64,000 bases of DNA from Fremontodendron californicum (Eukaryota; Streptophyta; Magnoliopsida; Malvales; Malvaceae), in the NCBI GenBank assembly GCA_030761205.1, contig JAULJL010000018.1, forward strand, positions 14,280,501-14,344,500, in the 5' to 3' direction. Position numbers and translations under genes: made by a program. The notes under the pieces were generated by a model. It saw only the letters and a program-made list of their open reading frames with translations. It ran no database searches and was not told where the DNA came from. Shown here in pieces: positions 53,399 through 64,000 of this stretch (position 1 is the first letter of the stretch; every line of letters begins with the position of its first letter).

Positions 53399-55110
53399 GT
53401 GTACGGATGTGGAATATGAGGACCTTCCTGTCAATAATTCTGAAATTGATTTTGAAAGACCCATTTGCACGGGTGATTTTGAGGCTAATGAAGATACTGA
53501 GTATTATGGTCTACCTCCAGATCTATTGAGGAAAATAGAACAAGAGGAGAAACAAGTACTTCCTCATAAGGAGTTATTGGAAACAATAAATCTAGGAAAT
53601 GGTGAAGAGATAAAAAAAGTCAAAATTGGAACTTCATTGTCACCATCAATAAAAGGTGAATTGATAACTTTGCTCCAGGAGTATGTGGATGTATTTGCAT
53701 GGTTTTACCAAGATATGCCAGGGTTAGATCCGGATATTGTGGTTCATAAGCTCCCTTTAAGGCCAGAATGTAAGCCAATTCAGCAAAAGTTGAGAAGAAT
53801 GAGGCCTGACATGCTGTTAAAGATAAAAGAGGAGGTGAAAAAGCAATTTGATGCTGGATTCCTAGAGGTGGCAAAATATCCAGAATGGGTGGCAAATATT
53901 GTTTCGGTACCAAAGAAGGATGGCAAGGTGTAGATGTGCGTTGATTACCGATAGTTGAACAAGGCCAGCCCTAAAGATAATTTCCCTTTTTCCCATATTG
54001 ATACTCTGGTGGATAATACAGCGAAGAGTTCTTTATTTTCTTTTATGGACGGATTCTGAGGATACAATCAGATCAAGATGGCAGCGAAAGATATGGAGAA
54101 AACCATATTTGTTACAATGTGGGGAACCTTCTGCTACAAAGTAGTGCCATTTAGATTGAAGAATGCTGGGGAAACATACCAAAGAGCCATGGTGACCTTG
54201 TTTCATGATATGATGCATAAGGGAATTGAGGTCTATGTTGATGATATGATTGCAAAGTCACAAGGAGAATAGGAGCATATTGCGAATCTTAAAAAGCTCT
54301 TTGAACGATTAAGAAAATTTAGACTCAAGCTAAATCCGGCAAAATGCACTTTTGGAGGGTTTTGTCGTCAGCAAAAGAGGAATAGAGATTGACCCGGATA
54401 AAGTGAAGGCCATTCAGAATTTGCCACCACCTCGCACTCAAAAGGAAGTAAGAGGCTTTCTGGGGAGATTGAATTACATTGCTCAGTTTATTTCACAGTT
54501 AACTGACAAATGTGATCCAATATTTAAGTTACTTCGAAAACGTGATCCAGGAGAATGGGATGAAGGGTGTCAGATTGCTTTTGAAAAGGTTAAGCATTAT
54601 CTATCAAACCCACCAGTATTAATGCCACCTATTCTGGATAAACCAATGATACTGTATTTATCAGTATTTGAAAGATCCATGGGTTGTGTTTTGGGGCAGC
54701 TTGATGAAACTGGAAAGAAAGAACAGGCAGTTTACTACCTCAGCAAGAAGTTCACAGATTATGGGTTAAAATATTCGTCGGTAGAGAAGTTGTGTTGTGC
54801 CTTAGCTTGGACTGCTCGAAGACTCAAACAGTATATGTTGTACCACACAACGTGGTTGATTGCCAAGCTTGATCTAGTCAAGTACATGTTGGAAGCACCT
54901 TCTTTGTCAGGGACGACAGCAAGATGGCAGGTTTTATTGTCAGAGTACGACATTGTATATGTAAGTCAAAAAGCTATCAAAGGCAGTACAGTGGCTAAAT
55001 TCTTAGCAAGTCGAGCAGTGGAAGATTATGAGCCGTTGAACTTTGACTTCCCAGATCAGGATTTGATGTATGTGTCGCAAGCAGATGATATTCCCCTGAA
55101 GAAGAAAGTA
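53399..55110 (+). pseudogene. Element B reverse transcriptase and first RNase H (broken)
   Basis: Conserved blocks: acidic N-terminal linker (DLPVNNSEIDFERPICTGDF), KLRRMRPDMLLKIKEEVKKQ, VPKKDGKV and catalytic YVDD at 54234-54245. The thumb and first RNase H are open from 54352 (LYLSVFERSMGCVLGQ near 54655). Stops at about 53931, 53954, 54058 and 54270, and a small deletion near 54355 removing part of the block kept in A (25684-25720), break it. Confidence 0.85.
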
Positions 55111-55492
55111 TGGAAAATGTACTTCGATGGCGCATATAATTCCATGGGGCATGGAATCGGTGCAATGCTTATATCCCCAGAAAAAGATTGTTATCCTTTC
55201 ACTGCTAGATTGGATTTTGATTGCACAAACAATACTGCCGAATATGAAACATGTACTATGGGCCTTCGTGCTGCAGTGGACAGAAAGATCAAAGTATTGG
55301 AAGTTTTCGGAGACTCAACCTTAGTGATTTACCAGCTACGAGGAGAATGGGAAACCCTACAAAGCTAATCCGATACCGAGAACTCATACTGAGTTTATTA
55401 GAGGAGTTTGAAGAAGTGAATTTCAATTACTTTCCTCGAGAAGAAAATCGGATGGCGGATGCTCTGGCTACTTTGTCATAAATGTTTAAACT
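55111..55492 (+). pseudogene. Element B second (archaeal-type) RNase H
   Basis: Begins YFDGAYNSMGHGIGAML, then NNTAEYE (catalytic Glu), FGDSTLVIYQL (Asp) and REENRMADALATLS (Asp). These are the D-E-D-D positions of the extra RNase H found only in Tat/Ogre-lineage elements. A frame change near 55350 separates the last block. Element A lost this domain in its deletion. Confidence 0.82.
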
Positions 55493-55675
55493 GAATGAAG
55501 GGGCGGAAGTTGTGCCGATCAAGATGAGCATATATGAGTCTTCTGCCAACTGTTTGAGTATCGAAGAAGAAGCAGATGGTCTCCCTTGGTATAACGACAT
55601 CTTGTAGTACATCAAGAATCAACAGTATCCAGAACAAGCAACAGAGAATGATAGAGGACTCTGAGAAGGTTAGCA

Positions 55676-56833
55676 ATGGGTTTTATTCTAGACAGTGAGA
55701 TTCTTTACAAGAAAGGGAAAGATCAAGTCCTATTGAGATGTGTCGGGTCGGCCCAAGCTCGAAGAATCATAGAAGAGGTCCATGAAGGGATATGTGGCAC
55801 CCATGCTAATGGTCACATGCTTGCTAAACAGATTATGAGGGCAGGGTACTATTGGCTGACGACGGAAGGAGATTGTATCAGTTATTCCCGGAAGTGCCAT
55901 AAATGCCAAATTTATGCAGATAAGATTCATGTGTCGCCATCGCCATTACATGTCATGACTGCACCTTGGCCTTTTTCAATGTGGGGAATGGATATGATCG
56001 GGCCTATTACACCGAAAGCTTCAAATGGACATCATTTCATCTTGGTGGCCATAGATTATTTCACAAAGTGGGTAGAAGCTGCGTCTTATGCAAATGTAAC
56101 AAAGTCGGTGGTATGCAGATTCGTCAAGAAAGAAATCATATGCCGTTATAGGTTGCCAGCAAGAATTATTTCAGATAATGCTCTCAATTTGAACAATAAG
56201 ATGATGAGAGAAGTGTATACTCAATTCAAGATCACACATCATAATTCGGCACCTTACCGTTCGATGATGAATGGCGCAGTAGAAGCAACTAACAAGAACA
56301 TTAAAAAGATTGTCGAGAAGATGACCAATGTGTACAAAGATTGGCATGAGATCTTACCGTTTGCTCTTCATGCATATCGTACTTCGGTCCGCATATCTAC
56401 AGGGGCAACACCGTTTTCTTTGGTATACGGGATGGAAGCAGTGCTACCCATTGAAGTTGAGATCCCTTCACTTCGGGTTTTGATGGAAGTTGGCCTAGTG
56501 GAAGCAGAATGGGTTAGAGCTCGTTATGAAAAGTTGAATCTCATCGAGGAGAAAAGACTGAAAGAAATTTGTCACGGGCAGTTGTATCAAAAAAGGATGA
56601 TTCGAGCCCACAACAAGAAGGTTCGTCCCAGGCAGTTACGAGAAGGGGAGTTAGTATTGAGGAAAATTCTCCCTATAGTGAAGGACCCGAGAGGAAAATA
56701 GGCTCCGAATTGGGAAGGACCCTACGTGGTAAAGAGAGCTTTTTCTGTAGGAGCATTGATTCTAACTCGGATGGACGGAGATGATTTTAGACATCCCGTG
56801 AATGCTGATGAACTGAAGAAGTATTATGCTTAA
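55676..56833 (+). pseudogene. Element B integrase
   Basis: Open from 55676 to a TAG at 56699-56701; homology continues to 56833. HHCC region: HEGICGTHANGHMLAKQ and CHKCQIYAD (about 55780-55920). Core: Asp in WGMDMIGPI (about 55987), Asp in IISDNALNLNNKMM (about 56170) and Glu in NGAVEATNKNIKKI (about 56275). The C-terminal GPYVVKRAF block is after the stop (about 56720). It cuts and joins element DNA into the chromosome. Only the terminal nonsense codon is seen in this domain. Confidence 0.87.
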
Positions 56834-58470
56834 AAAAAAAAACAAAAGTGTGATGTTGTGCACAAGGAAATTCGAATGATTCCAAGTGTAAAAATAGAAA
56901 TTCTATATATCTATTTCCCCTGAGAATTGCTTTTCAAAGAGAGTAGTCATGCTTGATATGATGAATGGCCATCTTTCATATTGCTTTCACTAAGAAGAAA
57001 TTATCCTTAGTCACCCCTTTTGAGCCTTAGGAATTATTTCTTTCTTTAAACCTTGATCAAGGATCACTCTTTATACTGGAGGGCAAATGCGAGGAAAGAT
57101 AATAAAAAATCATGGCAAAAAGAAAGCCATTGGAAAATATGGCAAATGAAAGCCAACAAAGCAAAAAAATATATATAAAAGAAAGTCTAAAAAGGGACAA
57201 ATGTTTCAAGAATGAGTTCTCCTCAGGAAATGATCCTTGATCCAATCACCCTTAAACACATTTGGGCCTATTTATCCTTTCTTTCTAAACCAAAACCTTG
57301 GCCTACATTACATGCTTTAAAAGCCCATTTTGATCAAGCATGGATATTTAATTTGAAAGGTTATTCTCAGAATTCATCCCATCTTTTGAATTGATATTTT
57401 TACCTTGGAAGCATTTAGAATTCTCAGATGCTTGGTACAATACAAAAAAAATGGAAATAAAAAAGAATGTAAAAGGAGAGGTTTAAGCCAAAAACCCGCA
57501 AAAGGCGACTTAATACCGAATGGAGGACACTTGAGTTGAAAACCTGTAAAAGGCGGCTCAAGTACTACTCAAAGTTTGAATCAATGCTCCGTGTAAAAGG
57601 GGAGAAAATATCTAACAATCAGAGGAAAGGGGAATAACTTAGTCTGATGTAACTACAGAAGTTAAGGGTTACCCAAGTGAATTGCTCGTTGAAGAGAAAT
57701 TTCAGATGGTTTAAAAAATGAAGGGTCCAAGATATTCTGCATCCAGGGCATCTACAGACTATAACCTTACATTTGTTTCTTATATCTTTGATATTTATTA
57801 TTTCAAACACATTTCTTGCAATAAATTCTTGTTATCCTTTTCATGACAATTTTTGCTTGATTCATATTCTCTTTCATATACTTTTGAGATGCTTATGGTT
57901 GTTATTAAATTGAATGATGATTAGTAATAAAAATCTTTAAATAAAGGGATTTCAAAGTATTACTAAGGAATAGATTTAAATCTTGGGAAAGGTTTGGAAA
58001 GTTCACCAAGAAAAGAAAACAGTGAACTTGGTGGAAACTCCATCACGAAGTCAGAAAATCTGTAAACTTCAGCGAGAGACAGAAGCTGAGACTGTTTGAC
58101 AAGATATCTTGAGTGAAGAATTCCTTAAGTGGGGCATCAATGAACAATTGAAGACTCTCTCCTGAAGTCATATAATCTGTGAACCACAAAGAAACCATGG
58201 ATTAGAAATTATGGCACAATCATTTGATTGCATTTATTTTAGGACACATACAAGCATTTGCAAAGCATGACATTCTCAATCATTGCATTTAGCTAACAGT
58301 GCAGAGATCAGGGAAACTTGGACTTCCTCAAAGAGAACTCGTTTTGCTTCTCAAAAGATTCGGATTCCGAGACCGCCATCAAGGTATTTCTTTCTGTTTT
58401 AAATCAAATTCGTTTTGTTTATCAGACGAGTTGAGCTTTGAGACCGTCGTCAAGGTATTTCCAAATCCCA

Positions 58471-59000
58471 ATTTTAAAGACCTTCGGGCACCAGTTTTAA
58501 AGACCTTCGGGCACCAGTTTTAAAGACCTTCGGGCACCAGTTTTAAAGACCTTTGGGCACCAGTTTTAAAGACCTTCGGGCATCAATTTTAAACACTTTC
58601 GGGCACCAGTTTTAAAGACCTTCTGGCATGAGTTTTAAAGACCTTCGGGCACCAGTTTTAAAGACCTTCGGGCACCAATTTTAAAGACCTTCGGGCACCA
58701 GTTTTAAAAACCTCCGGGCATCAGTTTTACAGACCTTCGGGAACCATTTTTAAAGACCTTCGGGCACCAGTTTTAAAGACCTTCGGGCACCAATTTTAAA
58801 GACCTTCGGGCACCAATTTTAAAGACCTTCGGGCACCAGTTTTTAAAGACCTTAAGGCAGCAGTTTTAAAGACATTCGGGCACCATTTTTTAAGACCTTC
58901 GGGCACCAATTTTAAAGACCTCCGGGCACCATTTTAAAGACCTTCGGGCACTAGTTTTTTAAGACCTACAAGCACTATTCATAAGACCTTCGGGCACAAT
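58471..59000 (+). repeat. 23-bp tandem array in element B 3' UTR
   Basis: About 23 units of AGTTTTAAAGACCTTCGGGC plus ACC, with point variation and a few one-base length changes. There are no unique spacers between units, so it is not a CRISPR. Confidence 0.92.
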
Positions 59001-59010
59001 TTTTCTTTTT

Positions 59011-59370
59011 GAAAATCGAATCCGTTTCCTTAAGACGGGTCGAGCCTTGATTAGTCAGGGAATTCAATTTAAGGACAAATCTTCAATTTACAGTTTTTTT
59101 GAAAATCGAATTCGTTTCCTTAAAACGGGTCGAGCCTTGATTAGTCAGGGAATTCAATTTAAGGACAAATCTTCAATTTACAGCTCTTTTGAAAATCGAA
59201 TTCGTTTCCTTAAGACGGGTCGAGCCTTGATTAGTCAAGGAATTCAATTTAAGGACAAATCTTCAATTTACAACTTTTTTGAAAATCGAATTTGTTTCCT
59301 TAAGACGGGTCAAGCCTTGATTAGTCAGGGAATTCAATTTAAGGACAAATCTTCAATTTACAGCTTTTTC
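59011..59370 (+). repeat. 90-bp tandem array in element B 3' UTR
   Basis: Four units starting GAAAATCGAA at 59011, 59101, 59191 and 59281, each containing GACGGGTCRAGCCTTGATTA, with few differences. Because 90 is a multiple of three, the array is open as a 30-residue repeat (59047-59415); I do not regard that as a gene. Confidence 0.92.
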
Positions 59371-59511
59371 AAAAAAAAAAAAAAAAAAGAGTGTGAAAAA
59401 ATGATAGAAGAATGAAAAAGAAACCCCTTTCCATTTCCTTCATATGTGATTTCATTGACTGTACAAAATTAGTGTTTGTTTATCTTTGCCTAATTCCTGA
59501 TTCTCAGCAAT

Positions 59512-59528
59512 AGCCAAAGAGGGGCAGC
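59512..59528 (+). promoter_or_regulatory. Element B polypurine tract
   Basis: Purine-rich CCAAAGAGGGGCAGC immediately before the LTR start TGTAGACACC at 59529. Confidence 0.75.
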
Positions 59529-62500
59529 TGTAGACACCTAATTTTGTTCGGACCACTAAAACAGGTATATTTTCTTCCTAAATTGATGTTTTCGAATGTA
59601 AAAAGACTTTTTTCATCCTGCAGGTGGTACTCTAAGACTTAGTTTAAGAGGGCGAGCATAAAAAGTCAAACTCGAAAAAAGTCAACCCCAAAAAAGTCAA
59701 CCCTTGAAAGTCAACTACTGAAAAAGTCAACCCACTTTCAAAATCAAGATTTTAAGTTCAATTGAAAAATGGAAAAAGAATTTTGATAATCCGAGGTCTA
59801 CATTGAAAGATATTGAGTTTGGAAGTTGGGATTTGGAGATTCAGTAGAAAGGAAACCCTAATCCAAGAAATTGGAGGAAAAGTGCTTAAACGATCAAATT
59901 GGTCGAAATTGAAGATTCCAAATGAAAGATAAGCACTGACTACGGGTAATGGAGAAGCCACTTGCAAGAAAAACCGAAAGAAAAGTCAATCCAGGAGAAA
60001 ACCGAGAATTAGGGTTTTTTGTTGATTTTGGTGAAATCGGTCAGAATTACAGAAATGGTCTGACTTGGTAAGTCCAAAGCCCCCAATGGATGAGGAATGA
60101 TTAAAAAGGGATAGCCCAAGGCTCATCCTGAAGAAAATCTGAAAATCGGACTTGTTTTGAGCAAAACCGGGTTTCGGAGGTAAAAGGGCAAAATTGGAAA
60201 ATTTGGGAAAAATAGCAAATGGACTCCGAAAATTCTAAAAATTTTCAAATCTCATTTTTAAATCATTTTAAAGAGATTAGGAAAATAAAATCTTGATTCG
60301 GAGTTCGTTTGCAAAATGGCCAAATCCCGGTTCTCTTATAAAGTAATTCAAAAAGGAAAATCCCAAAAAAAAATAGCAAATGGACTCCAAATCTTCTGAA
60401 ATTTTGCAAACATCATTTTTAAATTATTTGAAAGAGATTGGCGAAAGAAAATCTTGATTCAGAGTTCGTTTGCAAAATGGCCAAATCCCGGGCCTCCTAT
60501 GCAATAATTCAAGAAGATAAATCCCGAAAAATTAGCAAATGGACTCCAAAGGTTCTTAAATTTTGAAAATATAATTTTTAAATTATTTGGAAGATATTGG
60601 CGAAAGAAAATCTTGATTCGGAGTTCGTTTGCAAAATGGCCAAATCTCGAGCTCCTTTGTAGTAATTCAAGCCGATAAATCCCGAAAAAATACCAAATGA
60701 GCTCCAAAAATTATGAAAACTTCCAGATCACACTTTTAAATTATTTGGAAGAGATTCGTAAAGAAAAATTTTGATTTGGAGCTCGTTTAAAAAATGGTAA
60801 AATGTAGGGGCATAAAAGGGCATTTTTGGAAGAAAAAATCCAAATAAATAGCAAACGGACTCGGATAATTTTAAAAACTTCCAGAACTCAATGTATTATT
60901 ATTTTGGAAGTATTAAAAAAAGAAAATTTGAATTTGGAGTCCGTTTGATATTTATTTGCATCCGGGGGGCAAAACGTCATTTCACCCAAGCAACCGAAAA
61001 GGGCTTCGTTGGGCCTTTCAAAAAATCAGACTTGGGCTGGAAAAGAGAAGTTCTGGCCTGACAAGGCCCAAAGGAAAGAGGAAGCTTCTGATTTTTCAAT
61101 CAAATGGCCTAGAATTAAGAGTTAGTTAGAGATTCTCTTTGATCAAGCCATGGTGATTAAGCCACAAAGGCCAAGAGAGAGTGTCAACATTATTCTTGAA
61201 TAGCTATAATTTTCGATAGCTGCCATGCTAATCTAAGGGTGGTAATTTCATGATTTTTCACCTTGAATTATTAGCCATTTGATGGAAATTAGTTAGAACA
61301 AAAATTACAACATCATTGCATGATTTAAGGGGGGCTTCGGCCAGCCTTAGGGGAGGTTCAGAATTTTTATTTTCACACTTTATTTTTGCTGAGTTCTCTT
61401 GATTTTTACTTGGTTTTTCTCTCTTTGGTTGAAGGCAAAAAGAAAAAGTTTAGTAAAGAAAGGAAAGTTTGAAGAGATAAAGCTTGAAATATAGCTTCTT
61501 GAGGTTGCTCTTGAGCACCAACTCTTGCACTTTCTTGATTTTCTATTCTTGTTTTTGCTAGTTTGATTACTATTTGGTAAGTTTCCTTTTTAAATAAATG
61601 TTTTTTTATTGTTCTTCTTAAGTTATTCCTTCATCTCTTTCTTAAATATATTTTTTACAATATACTCACCATGGCCGAATGGCCTACATTCTTTATTTAA
61701 GTTGTTGTTTTGTTTTATTTTATCATATTGTTTATGTTATTTTCTATGATCTCGGTGTTTTAAATGTTATTTTACTTCATATACTTGAGTTATGTTTTAA
61801 TTTAGTTGCTTTGTTTGTTGCCATTTATGATTTAAATATCATGTTCTTGCATTTTTAATTTTCTGTTTTCATGATGTTTAAATTTGAGCATGTTTTAGAT
61901 TTAGTATATCAAGTGTTTGTGAAAATGCTTGTGTGGTTTTTGCATGATTTGAGTTTTATATTTTAGTTGAGCATGTTTTAGATTTAGTATATTAAGTGTT
62001 TGTGAAAATGCTTGTGTGGTTTTTGCATGATTTGAGTTTTATATTTTAGTTGAGCATGTTAGTATATTAAGTGTTTGTGAAAATGCCATGCTTGTTGGAG
62101 CTTGAGGCCATTCGGCTACTCCATGTGTTTTGCATTATGTGTTGCATTTTTGCCATGTTAGTTGGTAGGTTTTTGCATTTGCATGCCATTTGATTTAGTT
62201 TTGCATGCTAGTATACCAAGTGTTTGTGAAAATGCCATGTTTGCTAGTCACATAGGCCATTCGGCCATTCCTTGAACTTTAGCAGTATATGTGCATTCTT
62301 GCCATGTTAGTTGATAGGTTAGCATTTGTATGATATTTGTTTGAGTTATTGGTTTAAGCATGCTTTGTGTTTGTGAAAATGCCATGCATATTTTAGTTAT
62401 TAAGTTTGGTTTATTTGTCATGCATGTTCATGCATTTTAGGTCTAGGCTGCATTAAATGCCATGCAAGTTCATTTAGGTCTAAGTCACTATATTGATGCC

Positions 62501-64000
62501 ATGCATTTTTTTCATGACATTTAGGTTTAAACTCATGCATTTCATGCACTATGTTTGCTGTATTTTTTCATGCATTTCATGTTCATGCCACTTGAATAAT
62601 GACTTGAGCCAATTAATGGTTCAAAGTCATGCTCTCTTGAGCACACTTGTGGAAAATTAAGTTCTGTCAAATTGATTATTCTACCTTTGTGAATTTTTTT
62701 TTTTTACAATTTTTATCTAACTTTCAAAAAGTCCTAGCTACTATTTGTGAGTCATTTTATGAGTCTTAAATATTTTTACTTTGATTTTTAAATGATTTTA
62801 TCAAAGGCAAAAAATGTATTTTGGCAAAACAGTGTTTTCACCCAGTTCTTGTACTTTCCCGATTTTTCTGGGCATTCATCTTTAATCAGAAAATTAAGCT
62901 GATTTTTCCCGTATAGTTTTACATGTCCTAAGTCTCCAATACTTTTTTTAGAATTTTTTGAAATTTTAAAAATAGGATAAAAAATCGTGGCTTAAAACTG
63001 GACAGTGGAGTCAGAATTGAATTTAAAAAAAATCATTTTTCTGTTTTGGTTAATTTACTTAGAGGGGGCTGATTAGGAAGGTTAGCTACTGAATTAGGGT
63101 AGTTTCTAAGCCTTTTTAAACACTAAAAATGATTTTTTAAGTCTCGGGTTAAAGGTGGTCAAGTCCGGATTCTTAAACTTAGGAAATTAGAGCCATTTTA
63201 AAAAATTAGCCCAGTTTTTATTTTTAATTCAAGCTTTTCAAAATTGTTTTCAAACAATCACAAAGTGTTTTGGTTTTAGAATATTTAATTTGACATATTT
63301 TTCTAAGGTAGCCGGATATCTTTTTTAGATATATGGATTTCCTTAATTAAAGGAAAAAATACATTTTCATGCATTGCATTTTCCATATTCATGCATTTTA
63401 TATAATATGTTATTTTTGCTATGATAATTTCTATGATATTGTTATGATTTTGAGTTATGTTATATTGTTTAATATATGATTTGGCATATTTCATGATATC
63501 CTATGCTTTTTATTTAATTTTTTTTGGTTATATTATTTAGCATATACTATGTTCATGCATTATTATTTTCATTTTTATTTCCATGCATATTATATGATAG
63601 TGTAATTTTATATTCCATGTCATTTAAATTATATGCCTTATCATCCATATTTGCCATGTCATTTAAATTATGTCATTTCATATAGAATATATAATGTTAC
63701 CTAGGTTATTTTATTTCATATAGAATATATTATGTCACCTAGGTCATTTCATTTCATTTAGAATATATCATATGATTTAGGATATTATATTTCATATAGA
63801 ATATATTATGTTACCTAGGTCATTTCATTTCATTTAGAATATGTCATATAACTTAGGACATTTCATTTCATTTAGAATATATTAAGGCATTTAAATTATA
63901 TCATATCATTTAGGAAGCATTATATTATTTAGATTTTGCTATGTAATTTTATTTATGTCATGCATATACATATTCATATCTTTTAAAATGTTTTCAAAAG
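59529..64000 (+). repeat. Element B 3' LTR, first 4.47 kb
   Basis: Homologous to 41073 onward, including the roughly 158-bp array (about 60215-60860), an extra copy of the TTTAGTATATYAAGTGTTTG unit near 61980-62060 not seen in the 5' LTR, and the TTTAGAATATATTATG array (about 63660-63890). It ends with the window. Confidence 0.92.

Larger units (their letters stand above)
56834..59528 (+). other. Element B 3' UTR
   Basis: 2.7 kb, no gene. It starts with an A-rich stretch, has short paired phrases AAAACCCGCAAAAGGCGACT and AAAACCTGTAAAAGGCGGCT (about 57495-57570), a twofold repeat ending AAGGTATTTC (about 58340-58460), then a 23-bp array, a 90-bp array and a polypurine tract. Long 3' UTRs with tandem arrays are known in Ogre/Tat elements. 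Confidence 0.78.
41073..64000 (+). mobile_element. Ogre/Tat-type LTR retrotransposon B (right end outside window)
   Basis: It has a full 5' LTR, PBS, leader, ORF1, gag-protease, intron, RT-RNase H, second (archaeal-type) RNase H, integrase, long 3' UTR with tandem arrays, polypurine tract and the first 4.47 kb of the 3' LTR. It is more complete than A but has multiple stops and shifts. Expected total length is about 23.7 kb if the 3' LTR equals the 5' LTR. Confidence 0.93.

Noticed and set aside
55127..55324. 65-aa ORF in the second RNase H region of element B
   Set aside because: Out-of-frame shadow of the RNase H reading frame.
58471..59000. CRISPR-like regular repeat
   Set aside because: Units abut without unique spacers and lie in a plant retrotransposon 3' UTR.
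59047..59415. 122-aa ORF with a 30-residue repeat
   Set aside because: It is produced by the 90-bp tandem array, whose period is a multiple of three; it ends in a poly-A tract and has no start context or homolog that I recognise.

Overview
The window is plant nuclear DNA, most likely from a eudicot with a repeat-rich genome. It consists entirely of nested Ty3/gypsy LTR retrotransposons, and I see no ordinary host gene, rRNA or tRNA gene. The evidence is full gag-pol domain orders of three plant gypsy lineages, long LTRs, 5-bp target-site duplications, plant-type tRNA primer sites and a plant-type hormone enzyme.

Layout. The host of the nest is an old Tekay/Del-type chromovirus on the + strand (1-2915, 12489-13087, 26489-28749, 40721-41072). 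Its gag, protease, RT-RNase H, integrase, chromodomain and 3' LTR can be followed across four insertions: (1) Athila-type element L1 on the - strand, 2916-12488; (2) Ogre/Tat-type element A on the + strand, 13088-26483, target duplication ccgat; (3) Athila-type element L2 on the + strand, 28750-40715, target duplication tgccc; (4) Ogre/Tat-type element B on the + strand, 41073 to beyond 64000.

The notable content is the cargo of the two Athila-type elements. Between integrase and the 3' LTR, where Athila relatives may carry an env-like gene, both copies carry two extra intact genes. One is a 178-aa basic, four-cysteine protein whose core resembles the cysteine-rich nucleic-acid-binding proteins of carlaviruses. 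The other is a 215-aa intronless LONELY GUY (LOG) cytokinin-activating phosphoribohydrolase with its catalytic Arg and PGGxGTxxE motif intact. L2 is very young: I count about four substitutions between its 1.5-kb LTRs. Its gag-pol is broken only by one-base excesses in two A-runs. L1 is older and has lost RT, RNase H and most of integrase through an in-frame deletion at a 10-bp microhomology, yet keeps gag, protease and both cargo genes. The likely expression route is splicing from a donor just before gag to acceptors just before each cargo ORF.

The Ogre/Tat elements have about 5.3-kb LTRs full of tandem repeats, an ORF1 upstream of gag, a G-patch-like region, a small intron between protease and RT, a second RNase H, and (in B) large 3'-UTR tandem arrays. 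Element A lost its PBS, its integrase and nearly all of its 3' LTR; one break was patched with an inverted 56-nt copy of its own LTR.
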